A DNA stretch of 64,000 nucleotides from Brucellaceae bacterium (GTDB taxonomy: Bacteria > Pseudomonadota > Alphaproteobacteria > Rhizobiales > Rhizobiaceae), in NCBI GenBank assembly GCA_020637775.1, contig JACKJV010000009.1, positions 86,636 to 150,635 of the forward strand, written 5' to 3'. A program made the translations under genes and the position numbers. Under the pieces are notes generated by a model. The model did not search any database. It saw only the letters and a program-made list of their open reading frames with translations, and was not told the origin of the DNA. This document shows positions 20,403-30,957 of the stretch, piece by piece. Numbering within the stretch: the stretch's first letter is position 1; the number at the start of each line of letters is the position of its first letter.

Positions 20403-21044
20403 ATGAAGACCGTCCTGGCCTTCGGCGATTCGCTGACATGGGGATCCGATCCGGCCACCGGCGGCCGGCATCCGGAGGCCTTGCGCTGGCCGAATGTGCT
20501 GGAAGCAGCACTGGAAGGCCGTGCCCGGGTCATCGCCGACGGGCTGCGCGGGCGCACCACGGCCTATGACGAACATCTGGCCGATTGCGACCGCAATGGC
20601 GCCCGCATCCTGCCGACCGTGCTCTACACGCATGCGCCGGTGGATCTTGTCGTCATCATGCTCGGCAGCAATGACATGAAGCCGCATATCGCCGGCACGG
20701 CCGTCGCGGCGCTTCAGGGCATGCGCCGTCTTGTGACGATCGTGAAGAACCATGTGCCGGGCATTGAAGGCGCGCGGGCGCCGGATGTGCTCATCGTCGC
20801 GCCGCCGCCGCTCTGCGAGACAGCCGACCCGTTCTTCGCCGCCATGTTTGCAGGCGGTGTGGAACAGTCGGCCATGTTGGCCTCGCTCTATGCGGATCTG
20901 GCGGATGAGGCGGATTGCGGCTTCTTCGATGCGGGAAGCGTCGCCCGCACGGCGCCGGCCGACGGTGTCCACATAGACGGCGAAAACACGCGCGCGCTCG
21001 GAAAGGCGCTGGCGCCAATGGTTCACGTGATGCTCGGTCTTTGA
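20403..21044 (+). CDS. SGNH/GDSL-family hydrolase (arylesterase-like)
   Basis: A 213-residue serine hydrolase of the SGNH superfamily. Block I is AFGDSLTWG with the nucleophilic serine at about residue 10, block III is LGSNDMK, and block V is DGVHIDGEN with the catalytic Asp and His, so the triad is complete. It resembles bacterial arylesterases that cleave short acyl esters. No signal peptide is visible, so it should be cytoplasmic. It starts 3 bases after pdhC and is probably co-transcribed with the dehydrogenase genes; its physiological substrate is unknown. Confidence 0.88.
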   Translation: MKTVLAFGDSLTWGSDPATGGRHPEALRWPNVLEAALEGRARVIADGLRGRTTAYDEHLADCDRNGARILPTVLYTHAPVDLVVIMLGSNDMKPHIAGTAVAALQGMRRLVTIVKNHVPGIEGARAPDVLIVAPPPLCETADPFFAAMFAGGVEQSAMLASLYADLADEADCGFFDAGSVARTAPADGVHIDGENTRALGKALAPMVHVMLGL

Positions 21045-21114
21045 TCGGGGTCAATGGAAGAAGGGGAAGCAGGCACTAGGGTCGGGACGAACGGACAAAA
21101 CAGGAGGTTCGCCG

Positions 21115-21351
21115 ATGTCCCATGTGCCGCACGAACTGGCGGAGGAATTCCCGGAGCACACCGAAAAGATGCACGAGATGAAGTCGTCAAACGCTCATTT
21201 CGCCAAGCTTTTCGAAGAGTATCACGATATCAACCGCGCCATTCATCGCGCCGAGACCAATGTCGAACCGACCGATGACTTCCACATGGAAGACATGCGC
21301 AAGCAGCGCCTGCGGTTGAAGGACGAAATCTACGGGATGCTCGCCAGCTGA
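21115..21351 (+). CDS. YdcH family protein (DUF465)
   Basis: A 78-residue charged, helical protein of the YdcH/DUF465 family. The segment HFAKLFEEYHDINRAIHRAE is the family hallmark, followed by the second helix (MEDMRKQRLRLKDEIYGML). It probably forms a short antiparallel coiled coil; no molecular function is established. A strong AGGAGG ribosome site precedes the ATG. It lies between the SGNH hydrolase and a GNAT gene. Confidence 0.85.
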   Translation: MSHVPHELAEEFPEHTEKMHEMKSSNAHFAKLFEEYHDINRAIHRAETNVEPTDDFHMEDMRKQRLRLKDEIYGMLAS

Positions 21352-21395
21352 GCCGATGGCTCGGGCGGTCTCCCGGACAACGCGGAGACCGCCCC

Positions 21396-21965
21396 TTGCA
21401 CATACGTGCAGCACGACCGACCGACTGTGCAGACCTTGCGATTCTCGACGACATCGCGGGCCATGGCTTGACGGCTGAAGCCTGGGGCAGGGCGGCTGCG
21501 AACGGGGCGGGTGCCAGCGCGCTGGAGGTCGGGCGCGAAAGCTATCTGGGGGAGGCCAGCCCCTGCAACTGGCGCAATGCGCGGATCGCGCATGTGGAAG
21601 GCCTGACGGCAGGCATGGCCGTCGGCTACCATCTGCCGGCATGGACCACCTTCCCCGATCATCCCGATCCGCTCTTCGAGCCGGTCATGTCCCTGTTCAG
21701 GCGAGCCATTGGCGGCTGGCTGCTGGACGCGCTGGCCGTCTATACCCGCCATCGCGGACAAGGCTTGGCGCGGCGGCTGCTGGCCGACCAGTTGGAGCGG
21801 GCTGCCGGGCATGCCATGGCGCTGGTCTGTGCAGATGACAATGCTCCCGCTCTTTCCCTTTACGCCGCCCACGGCTTTGAAACCGCAGCGCGCGCGCCCT
21901 TCGTGGCGCATGGGAAACCCCGCAACACCAGAGAATGGCTGCTCCTGAAGCGGCCCGCATCCTGA
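21396..21965 (+). CDS. GNAT-family N-acetyltransferase
   Basis: A 189-residue acetyltransferase of the GNAT fold. IRAARPTDCADLAIL is the typical first strand and helix, and the acetyl-CoA-binding loop appears as RHRGQGLARRLL, matching the R/Q-x-x-G-x-G/A pattern, followed by ALSLYAAHGFE. The likely start is TTG, set by a GGAG ribosome site 8 bases upstream; no ATG fits. The acceptor is unknown. It ends 18 bases before lpdA. Confidence 0.85.
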   Translation: MHIRAARPTDCADLAILDDIAGHGLTAEAWGRAAANGAGASALEVGRESYLGEASPCNWRNARIAHVEGLTAGMAVGYHLPAWTTFPDHPDPLFEPVMSLFRRAIGGWLLDALAVYTRHRGQGLARRLLADQLERAAGHAMALVCADDNAPALSLYAAHGFETAARAPFVAHGKPRNTREWLLLKRPAS

Positions 21966-21983
21966 CCGAAAGGCTTGGCGACC

Positions 21984-23432
21984 ATGGCTGACAATTCCTA
22001 CGACGTGATCATCATCGGCTCCGGCCCGGGCGGCTATGTGACCGCCATCCGCTCTGCGCAGCTTGGCTTCAAGACGGCCATCGTGGAACGGGAGCATCTG
22101 GGCGGCATCTGCCTGAACTGGGGCTGCATTCCCACCAAGGCCCTGCTGCGCTCGGCCGAGATCATGCATTATGCCGATCATATCAAGAACTACGGCCTCA
22201 AGCTGGAAGGCAAGGTGACGGCCGACGTCAAGGCGGTCGTGGAACGCTCGCGCGGCGTCTCCGGCCGGCTGAATGGTGGCGTCGGCTTCCTGATGAAGAA
22301 GAACAAGGTCGACGTCATCTGGGGCGAGGCGAAACTGGCCGGCAAGGGCAGGATCACGGTTGGCAAGCCATCCAAGGCGCCCATGCAGCCGCAGCACCCG
22401 GCGCCCAAGGGCACGAAGGGCGAGGGCGAGTATTCTGCAAGACACATCATCGTCGCCACGGGCGCGCGGCCCCGCGCATTGCCGGGCATCGAGCCGGACG
22501 GCAAGCTGATCTGGACCTATTTCGAGGCCATGGTGCCGCAGGAACTGCCGAAAAAGCTGCTCGTCATGGGCTCGGGCGCCATCGGCATCGAGTTCGCCTC
22601 CTTCTACAACGCCATGGGTTGCGACGTGACCGTTGTCGAGGTCATGCCAACGATCATGCCGGTGGAGGATGCCGAGATTTCCGCCATCGCACGCAAGCAA
22701 CTGGAAAAGGCCGGGCTGAAGATCCATACCGAGGCCAAGGTCACCAAGGTCGAGAAGGGCGCAAATTCGGTGAAAGCCACCGTGGAACTGAAAGGCGGCA
22801 AGAGCGAGGTGATCGAGGCCGACCGGATGATTTCGGCGGTTGGCGTTCAGGGCAATATCGAGAATCTCGGCCTTGAGTCACTCGGGGTGAAGACCGAGCG
22901 CGGCTGCATCGTCATTGACGGCTATGGCCGCACCAATGTGGAAGGCATTTACGCCATCGGCGATGTGGCGGGACCGCCCATGCTCGCGCACAAGGCCGAG
23001 CACGAGGGCGTTGTCTGCATCGAGAAGATCGCCGGCCTGCCCAATGTCCATGCCACCGACAAGGCCAAGATCCCCGGTTGCACCTATTGCCACCCGCAGG
23101 TGGCATCGGTGGGGCTGACGGAAGCGAAGGCAAAGGAGCAGGGACGCGACATCCGCGTCGGCCGCTTCTCCTTCGGCGCCAATGGCAAGGCCATTGCGCT
23201 GGGCGAGGACCAGGGCATGGTCAAGACGATCTTCGACAAGAAGACGGGGGAACTGCTGGGGGCCCACATGGTCGGCGCCGAAGTCACCGAACTCATCCAG
23301 GGCTTCGTGGTCGCCATGAACCTCGAAACGACGGAAGAGGAACTCATGCACACGATCTTCCCGCACCCGACCCTGTCGGAGATGATGAAGGAAAGCGTGC
23401 TGGACGCCTATGGCCGCGTACTCAACGCATGA
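21984..23432 (+). CDS. lpdA: Dihydrolipoyl dehydrogenase (E3)
   Basis: FAD and NAD enzyme that reoxidises dihydrolipoate in the pyruvate dehydrogenase complex. Over 482 residues: FAD fold VIIIGSGPGGYVTAIRSAQLG, redox disulfide GGICLNWGCIPTKALL, NAD fold VMGSGAIGIEFASFYNAMG, and the dimer-interface active-site segment HPTLSEMMKESV. An insertion around PSKAPMQPQHPAPKGTKGEG is seen in the pyruvate-complex-specific E3 of alphaproteobacteria. I chose the ATG at MADNSYD; an in-frame TTG nine bases earlier is less likely. Position after pdhABC supports this assignment. Confidence 0.96.
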   Translation: MADNSYDVIIIGSGPGGYVTAIRSAQLGFKTAIVEREHLGGICLNWGCIPTKALLRSAEIMHYADHIKNYGLKLEGKVTADVKAVVERSRGVSGRLNGGVGFLMKKNKVDVIWGEAKLAGKGRITVGKPSKAPMQPQHPAPKGTKGEGEYSARHIIVATGARPRALPGIEPDGKLIWTYFEAMVPQELPKKLLVMGSGAIGIEFASFYNAMGCDVTVVEVMPTIMPVEDAEISAIARKQLEKAGLKIHTEAKVTKVEKGANSVKATVELKGGKSEVIEADRMISAVGVQGNIENLGLESLGVKTERGCIVIDGYGRTNVEGIYAIGDVAGPPMLAHKAEHEGVVCIEKIAGLPNVHATDKAKIPGCTYCHPQVASVGLTEAKAKEQGRDIRVGRFSFGANGKAIALGEDQGMVKTIFDKKTGELLGAHMVGAEVTELIQGFVVAMNLETTEEELMHTIFPHPTLSEMMKESVLDAYGRVLNA

Positions 23433-23554
23433 TCTGGAGACGATGGCCGACCGGCTCGCGCGCGATCTGGCCGGCAGCCGCTGTGGCGGGCGGGTGACAA
23501 AGGCACGGTCACTGCCCATATGATGGGCAGGCCTGACAAGGGGATGATGGCGAC

Positions 23555-23851
23555 ATGATGCATTCCTACGGATCCGAATTCGGCGTTATGGGCATGGCGG
23601 GCGTCGGCTTTTTCGGCATGCTGCTGATCGGCTTTCTCGCCGGTTACGTGGCCGAGCGCGCCCTGAACCGCAACCACGGCCTGCTGACCAACATCCTCGT
23701 CGGCATTGCCGGCTCATTCGTGGGCGGCACGCTGGCCAGCCTGCTGAACATCACCTATTACGGTTTCCTCGGAAATCTCGTGGTTGCGACGCTTGGCGCG
23801 ATTGCCATCCTTTGGCTTTTTGGAAAAAGCAGCCGCAACACGCGTTCCTGA
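23555..23851 (+). CDS. GlsB/YeaQ/YmgE family membrane protein
   Basis: A 98-residue membrane protein of the GlsB/YeaQ/YmgE (transglycosylase-associated) family. It has three hydrophobic segments with glycine-rich packing (GVGFFGMLLIGFLAGYVAE, NILVGIAGSFVGGTLASLL, LGNLVVATLGAIAILWLFG). The family is linked to stress response, and the old transglycosylase name has no enzymatic support. It lies between lpdA and lipA, with about 120 bases to the former and 31 to the latter, so it may be co-transcribed with lipA. Confidence 0.87.
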   Translation: MMHSYGSEFGVMGMAGVGFFGMLLIGFLAGYVAERALNRNHGLLTNILVGIAGSFVGGTLASLLNITYYGFLGNLVVATLGAIAILWLFGKSSRNTRS

Positions 23852-23882
23852 AGTGCAGGCCCGGAAAAAGGCATAGCAAGAC

Positions 23883-24851
23883 ATGGTCACAATTCTCGAC
23901 ACCGTCACCGGAAAACAGCGTCCGCGCCATCCGGAAAAGCAGAAGAACCCGGAGAACGAGATCCAGCGCAAGCCCGCCTGGATACGGGTCAAGGCGCCGG
24001 TGTCAAAGACCTATCAGGAAACCCGCTCCATCGTGAAGGACAACAACCTTGTCACGGTGTGCGAGGAGGCCGGCTGTCCCAATATCGGCGAATGCTGGGA
24101 CAAGAAGCACGCCACCTTCATGATCATGGGCGAGATCTGCACGCGCGCCTGCGCCTTCTGCAATGTCATCACCGGCAAGCCGCATGCGCTAGACCCGAAC
24201 GAGCCGGAAAACGTGGCCAGGGCTGTGCGCCAGATGGGGCTGCAGCATGTCGTCATCACCTCGGTGGACCGCGACGATCTCGCCGATGGTGGCGCGCGCC
24301 ACTTTGCCGATGTGATCGCGGCGGTGCGGGCGGCCTCGCCGGAAACGACGATCGAAATCCTGACGCCGGATTTCCTGCGCAAGGAGGGCGCACTGGAAAT
24401 CGTCGTCGCGGCGAAGCCCGATGTCTTCAACCACAATCTGGAAACCGTGGCGTCCAACTACCTGACGGTGCGGCCGGGCGCGCGCTACTTCCACTCAATA
24501 CGCCTGTTGCAGCGGGTCAAGGAAATCGATCCGGCCATCTTCACGAAGTCGGGCATCATGGTCGGCCTGGGCGAGGAGCGCAACGAGGTGCTGCAGCTCA
24601 TGGACGACCTGCGTTCCGCCGATGTCGACTTCATCACCATCGGGCAGTATCTGGCGCCGACGCGCAAGCATCACCCGGTCAAGGCCTTCGTCACGCCCGA
24701 AGAGTTCAAGTCCTACGAGACGGCGGCCTATTCGAAGGGCTTTCTGATGGTGTCCGCCAGCCCCCTGACGCGTTCATCGCACCATGCGGGGGAGGATTTC
24801 GCACGGCTCAGGGCCGCGCGCGAAGCCAGGCAGGCGTCTGCGAAGGACTGA
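23883..24851 (+). CDS. lipA: Lipoyl synthase
   Basis: Radical SAM enzyme that inserts two sulfurs into octanoyl groups on lipoyl domains, including those of PdhB and PdhC nearby. The auxiliary-cluster motif [13 protein letters not shown] and the radical SAM motif CTRACAFC are both intact, and the C-terminal serine ([15 protein letters not shown]) that binds the auxiliary cluster is present. Length 322 residues is normal. It starts with ATG and is followed 10 bases later by the RatA-type gene, an order common in related genomes. Confidence 0.97.
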   Translation: MVTILDTVTGKQRPRHPEKQKNPENEIQRKPAWIRVKAPVSKTYQETRSIVKDNNLVTVCEEAGCPNIGECWDKKHATFMIMGEICTRACAFCNVITGKPHALDPNEPENVARAVRQMGLQHVVITSVDRDDLADGGARHFADVIAAVRAASPETTIEILTPDFLRKEGALEIVVAAKPDVFNHNLETVASNYLTVRPGARYFHSIRLLQRVKEIDPAIFTKSGIMVGLGEERNEVLQLMDDLRSADVDFITIGQYLAPTRKHHPVKAFVTPEEFKSYETAAYSKGFLMVSASPLTRSSHHAGEDFARLRAAREARQASAKD

Positions 24852-24861
24852 TCGATCATCC

Positions 24862-25323
24862 ATGCCCAAATTCGAGACCAGACGCCCGGTCGAGCACGCT
24901 GCCGGCGACATGTTCGCCCTTGTTGCCGATGTTGAGAAATATCCGGAATTCCTGCCCATGTGCGAGGCACTGACCGTGCGCTCGCGTCGCGAACGCGATC
25001 ACCGCGAGATGATCGTGGCCGACATGACGGTGGGCTACAAGGCGATCCGGGAAACCTTTACCAGCCAGGTTCTGCTGGACCGCCAGGCGCAAACGATTTT
25101 GGTGAAATATGTCGACGGACCCTTCAGGTACCTTACCAATGAATGGTCATTCGAACCGCGCGGTGGAAATGCCTGCACGGTTCATTTCTTCATCGACTAC
25201 GAATTCCGCAGCCGTATCCTGGGCGCCATGATGGGCGCGGTCTTCGACAGAGCCTTCCGCATGTTCGCCGAGGCCTTTGAAAAGCGCGCGGACGTGATCT
25301 ACGGGCGCGGCGGAGCGGCCTGA
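24862..25323 (+). CDS. RatA/COQ10-type START-domain protein
   Basis: A 153-residue polyketide cyclase/START-like protein of the family that includes yeast Coq10, which binds ubiquinone, and E. coli RatA. The pattern FETRRPVEHAAGDMFALVADVEKYPEFLP near the start and WSFEPRGGNACTVHFFIDYEF in the middle are diagnostic. A role in ubiquinone chaperoning is the more likely one in alphaproteobacteria. It follows lipA by 10 bases. Its stop is 3 bases from the stop of the convergent cinA gene. Confidence 0.88.
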   Translation: MPKFETRRPVEHAAGDMFALVADVEKYPEFLPMCEALTVRSRRERDHREMIVADMTVGYKAIRETFTSQVLLDRQAQTILVKYVDGPFRYLTNEWSFEPRGGNACTVHFFIDYEFRSRILGAMMGAVFDRAFRMFAEAFEKRADVIYGRGGAA

Positions 25324-25326
25324 ACG

Positions 25327-25818
25327 TCAGGCGTCCAGCGCGGCCTTCAGCATTGCAAGCGCGTGAAGGACGGTGGCCCGGCGTACGCCTTCGCGGTCGA
25401 GCCCGGCAAACATGCGGCTCTCGGCAATCGCCCGCGCGCCGTCTTTCGCAAGCCCGAACCAGACGAGGCCGACCGGCTTTTCATCGCTGCCGCCGCCGGG
25501 GCCAGCGACACCGGTGACGGAAATGGCGAGATCGGCGCCCGAACGGGCCAGCGCGCCGGCTGCCATTTCGGTAGCCGTTTCAGCCGAGACCGCGCCATGG
25601 GCCGTGAGCGTGTCTTCCGATACGCCCAGCATGTCCTGCTTGGCCTGGTTGGAATAGGTGACGAAGCCGCGATCCACCACATCGGACGAACCGGCAATGT
25701 CGGTCAGCGCACCGATGATCAGTCCGCCGGTACAGCTTTCCGCCGTGGCGATCATCATGCCCCTGGCACGTGCGGCATCCAGAACCGCGGCAGCGAATTC
25801 CCTTGTTGCAGCGCTCAT
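25327..25818 (-). CDS. CinA C-terminal domain family protein (nicotinamide-nucleotide amidase)
   Basis: A 163-residue stand-alone CinA C-terminal domain, predicted to deamidate nicotinamide mononucleotide in NAD recycling. The signature [12 protein letters not shown] near residues 22-33 and [22 protein letters not shown] are clear. The N-terminal molybdopterin-like domain of full-length CinA is absent, as is common in alphaproteobacteria. The start overlaps the ispDF stop as ATGA, so the two are translationally coupled. Confidence 0.92.
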   Translation of the reverse strand: MSAATREFAAAVLDAARARGMMIATAESCTGGLIIGALTDIAGSSDVVDRGFVTYSNQAKQDMLGVSEDTLTAHGAVSAETATEMAAGALARSGADLAISVTGVAGPGGGSDEKPVGLVWFGLAKDGARAIAESRMFAGLDREGVRRATVLHALAMLKAALDA

Positions 25819-27008
25819 TCCGGCACCTCGCCGGGATAGATGACGGTTGCGGTGGCGATGGCGGCAATTCCTTCGCGCCGGCCGACAAAGCCCATCTTCT
25901 CGTTCGTCGTCGCCTTGACCGAAACCCGTTCCGGGCCCACGCCCAGCATGGCGCAAAGCGCCGCCGTCATGGCGACGCGATGCGGGCCGACCTTGGGCGC
26001 TTCGGCAATGAGCGTGATGTCGGCATTGGCGATGCGTCCGCCCTTCTCCTTCACCAGCCGCACGGCGTGTTCCACGAAAATATGCGAAGGCGCACCCTTC
26101 CATTGGGGGTCGGAGGGCGGGAAATGCGTGCCGATGTCACCCGCCCCGATGGTTGCCAGCAGGGCATCGGTCAGCGCATGCAGGCCGACATCGGCATCGG
26201 AATGCCCGGACAGGGTTTTCTCGTGCGGGATCTTCACGCCACACAGCCAGACATGATCGCCGGGCCCGAACGTGTGGACATCATAGCCATTGCCGGTGCG
26301 CACATCCGGAAAGGCGGCGGCCAGAATGCGGTCTGCCATGGCAATATCCCTCGGCCAGGTGATCTTGAAATTGTCGGGCGAACCGGCGATCAGGCGGACC
26401 GGCAGGCCGGCCCATTCGGCGATGGCCGCATCGTCGGTGAAATGGCGCAGGCCGGACGTTTCCGCCTTGCGATGGGCTTCCAGGATCGCTGAAAACGGAA
26501 AACCCTGCGGCGTCTGCGCCGCGAACAACCCGTCGCGCGGCAGGGTGCCGGCCACAAGAGCGGACGGATCGCCCTTTTTCAGCGTATCGGAAACCGGAAC
26601 CGCCGCCAGAACTCCATTGTCCGGCCCAAGCGCTTCCATCGCGCGGTCGATGATGGCTGCGTCGCAGAAGGGGCGCACGCCGTCATGGATCAGCACGAAA
26701 TCCGGCGGCTCGCCCGACAGCGCGTCAAGCCCCTTGAGAACCGAGCCTTGCCGGTCGGATGCGCCGGTCACGAAAGCCAGCCGTCCGGCGTCCAGTCCAG
26801 CGCTTGCCACCTCGAACAGGGCGCGGTCATCGGCATGAATGACAGCAATGACGCGGCGGATTTTCGGATGCCGCAGGTAACTCTCCAGCGCATGGCGGAG
26901 CACCGGCTTGCCGCCAATCATCCGGTATTGTTTCGGCCCGCCCTGCTGGCCGGCGCGTTCGCCCCGTCCGGCTGCCACCACGACTGCATCGAACCGTGTT
27001 TCCGCCAT
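25815..27008 (-). CDS. ispDF: Bifunctional MEP cytidylyltransferase / 2-C-methyl-D-erythritol 2,4-cyclodiphosphate synthase
   Basis: Fused third and fifth enzymes of the non-mevalonate isoprenoid pathway. Residues 1 to about 230 are IspD ([30 protein letters not shown]), and about 235 to 397 are IspF, with metal ligands in [10 protein letters not shown] and the [19 protein letters not shown] segment. The fusion is common in alphaproteobacteria. The start at MAETRFDAV matches the IspD N-terminus; upstream sequence is non-coding. It is divergent from dusB and coupled to the downstream cinA gene. Confidence 0.96.
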   Translation of the reverse strand: MAETRFDAVVVAAGRGERAGQQGGPKQYRMIGGKPVLRHALESYLRHPKIRRVIAVIHADDRALFEVASAGLDAGRLAFVTGASDRQGSVLKGLDALSGEPPDFVLIHDGVRPFCDAAIIDRAMEALGPDNGVLAAVPVSDTLKKGDPSALVAGTLPRDGLFAAQTPQGFPFSAILEAHRKAETSGLRHFTDDAAIAEWAGLPVRLIAGSPDNFKITWPRDIAMADRILAAAFPDVRTGNGYDVHTFGPGDHVWLCGVKIPHEKTLSGHSDADVGLHALTDALLATIGAGDIGTHFPPSDPQWKGAPSHIFVEHAVRLVKEKGGRIANADITLIAEAPKVGPHRVAMTAALCAMLGVGPERVSVKATTNEKMGFVGRREGIAAIATATVIYPGEVPE

Positions 27009-27184
27009 GTTTGTCACGTTGATGCCCCTGCGCCTTTGCCCTTCGCGCAGCAAGCCATACTGCGGGCCGCAAGGGGATGCCAGCCTGCAACCGGTTTTCT
27101 TTTGCGGCAGTGCAAAAGCCAATTGCATTGCGAGCCGGAACTGTCTAGAAAAAAGGCAGTAAGGAAAATGCCCGAAAAATAATC

Positions 27185-28216
27185 ATGAACCACCTCGCAA
27201 AACTTGCACAACCCCTCGCCATCGGCAAGGTCACGGTGCCGAACCGGGTGTTTCTTGCGCCCATGTCGGGCGTCAGCGACCAGCCCTTCCGGCTGCGTGC
27301 GCATCGGGCAGGCGCAGGCCTGACCATATCGGAAATGGTCGCTTCGGGTGAACTGGCGCGCGGTCGCGCCGAATCCATGCGGCGCATACGCCTTGCCGGC
27401 ATTCCGATCCAGTCCGTTCAGCTTGCCGGACGCGAGCCGGAGGCGATGGCGCAGGCAGCACGCATTGCCGAGGAAGGCGGCGCGGACATCATCGACATCA
27501 ACATGGGCTGTCCCGCCAAGAAGGTGACGGGCGGCTATTGCGGCTCTGCGCTCATGCGCGATCCCGGCCATGCGCTTTCGCTGGTCCATGCCGTCGTGGC
27601 GGCGGTATCGGTGCCCGTCACGCTGAAGATGCGTCTCGGCTGGGACACCGACAGCATGAACGCGCCGCTCATCGCGCGCATGGCGCAGGATGCCGGTGTC
27701 GCCATGATCACCGTGCACGGGCGCACACGCATGCAGTTCTACAAGGGCAGGGCGGACGGGCGCGCCATTCATGCGGTGCGCGAGGCTGTCAGCGTGCCAC
27801 TTGTGGCCAATGGCGACGTGGAAACCGCAGCGGATGCAGCCGCCATCCTGGCGCAGTCCGGCGCCGATGCCGTGATGATCGGGCGCGGCCACTATGGCCA
27901 GCCCTGGCTCGCCGGGTCGATCGCCGCGGCGGCAGCCGCCGCCAGGAACGGACCCGCTCGTGGAAACGCCGCGCCGGACGATCTGGCGGCCTATGTGATT
28001 GATCACTATCGCGACATGCTTGCACTCTACGGTGACCAGCCCGGCCTGCGCCAGGCGCGCAAGCACCTGGGCTGGTATCTCGAAAGGCACGCGCCCGGCT
28101 GCCCGGATGCCATGCGAACGGCGATCATGACCGGGACCGACCCGCACACCGTGATGACGGCGCTGGAAACGGTCCTGACCGACCCCTCATTCACCGAGAC
28201 ACGGAGAGCCGCATGA
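27185..28216 (+). CDS. dusB: tRNA-dihydrouridine synthase (DusB)
   Basis: FMN-dependent reductase that makes dihydrouridine in tRNA. Family marks over 343 residues: [33 protein letters not shown] with the catalytic cysteine, [21 protein letters not shown], and [12 protein letters not shown]. It is the first gene of the nitrogen-regulation cluster and overlaps ntrB as ATGA, the arrangement seen in enteric and rhizobial nifR3-ntrBC operons. Co-transcription with ntrBC is therefore very likely. Confidence 0.96.
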   Translation: MNHLAKLAQPLAIGKVTVPNRVFLAPMSGVSDQPFRLRAHRAGAGLTISEMVASGELARGRAESMRRIRLAGIPIQSVQLAGREPEAMAQAARIAEEGGADIIDINMGCPAKKVTGGYCGSALMRDPGHALSLVHAVVAAVSVPVTLKMRLGWDTDSMNAPLIARMAQDAGVAMITVHGRTRMQFYKGRADGRAIHAVREAVSVPLVANGDVETAADAAAILAQSGADAVMIGRGHYGQPWLAGSIAAAAAAARNGPARGNAAPDDLAAYVIDHYRDMLALYGDQPGLRQARKHLGWYLERHAPGCPDAMRTAIMTGTDPHTVMTALETVLTDPSFTETRRAA

Positions 28217-29355
28217 AGCCGGCCGCGCAGACCCTCACAAGCACGGCCGATCCGGCACAGCTTGTCCTCAACACGATCCGCCATCCGGTCATCATGGTCG
28301 ATGAGAAGGGCTATATCACCTTTGCCAATGCCGATGCGGAATCCTTCTTCCGCTCCTCCTCCGCCATTCTGGCCCGCAACCGGCTCGACCAGTTCATTCC
28401 CTTCGGATCGCCGCTGGCAACGCTTGTCGAGCAGGTGCGTGAGCGCCGCGCACCGGTCAACGAATACCGGGTCGACATTTCCTCGCCGCGGCTCGGCCCG
28501 GACAAGGTGGTCGACATCTACGTCGCGCCGGTCATCGAGATTCCCGGCTCCGTCGTGGTGATGTTCCAGGAGCGCACCATGGCCGACAAGATCGACCGGC
28601 AGATGACGCATCGCGGCGCGGCCCGCTCTGTCACCGGCCTTGCGGCCATGCTGGCGCACGAGATCAAGAACCCGCTTTCGGGCATTCGCGGTGCCGCGCA
28701 ATTGCTGGAACTCTCCGCCTCCGACGAGGACCGCGCCCTGACGCGGCTCATCACCGACGAGACCGACCGTATCGTCGCGCTGGTGGACCGGATGGAGATC
28801 TTTTCCGACGAACGCCCCATCGACCGCGCGCCAGTCAACATCCACGTCGTGCTCGACCATGTTAAGGCGCTGGCGCTCAACGGCTTTGCCCGAAAGTTCC
28901 ACATCAACGAGGACTATGACCCGTCACTGCCGCCGGTCTATGCCAATCGCGACCAGCTCGTTCAGATTTTCCTCAATCTGGTGAAGAACGCCGCGGAGGC
29001 GCTTGGCGACCGGGCCGATGGCGAGATCACGCTGTCGACCGCCTTCCGCCCGGGCATCCGCCTGTCCGTGCCGGGCACTGCCGAGCGCGTTTCGCTGCCG
29101 CTGGAATTCTGCGTGCGCGACAATGGCCCGGGCGTTCCGGACGACATCCTGCCCTACATCTTCGATCCCTTCATATCCACCAAGACCAACGGATCGGGCC
29201 TGGGACTGGCGCTGGTGGCAAAGATCGTGGGCGAACATGGCGGCGTCATCGAATGCGACACGTCGGCGCGCGGCACGACATTCCGAATCCTCATGCCGGC
29301 ATGGAAGCCCGGCAGCAACGAGACCGGCGGCCTTTCGCCGGCAACGGAGAACTGA
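28213..29355 (+). CDS. ntrB: Nitrogen regulation sensor histidine kinase NtrB (GlnL)
   Basis: Cytoplasmic kinase/phosphatase that reads nitrogen status through PII and controls NtrC. A PAS domain covers about residues 18-110, the phosphoacceptor histidine is H149 in [12 protein letters not shown], and the ATP-binding boxes follow ([37 protein letters not shown]). No membrane segment is present. Length 380 residues is normal. It overlaps dusB by 4 bases and precedes ntrC by 3. Confidence 0.96.
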   Translation: MKPAAQTLTSTADPAQLVLNTIRHPVIMVDEKGYITFANADAESFFRSSSAILARNRLDQFIPFGSPLATLVEQVRERRAPVNEYRVDISSPRLGPDKVVDIYVAPVIEIPGSVVVMFQERTMADKIDRQMTHRGAARSVTGLAAMLAHEIKNPLSGIRGAAQLLELSASDEDRALTRLITDETDRIVALVDRMEIFSDERPIDRAPVNIHVVLDHVKALALNGFARKFHINEDYDPSLPPVYANRDQLVQIFLNLVKNAAEALGDRADGEITLSTAFRPGIRLSVPGTAERVSLPLEFCVRDNGPGVPDDILPYIFDPFISTKTNGSGLGLALVAKIVGEHGGVIECDTSARGTTFRILMPAWKPGSNETGGLSPATEN

Positions 29356-29358
29356 ACC

Positions 29359-30816
<1,458 letters not shown>

Positions 30817-30957
30817 ACGGATTTCCGCCTCATTTTCACCATCGGCCACCCATAGAGCTTCCGTTCAACGGCGTTTTGTTGCAGAATCGTCACAATGCGT
30901 TGCAATAGGGTCACGCCTCGCTGACGGGGCAGAACCGAGACGGGTGGACGGTTTCTC

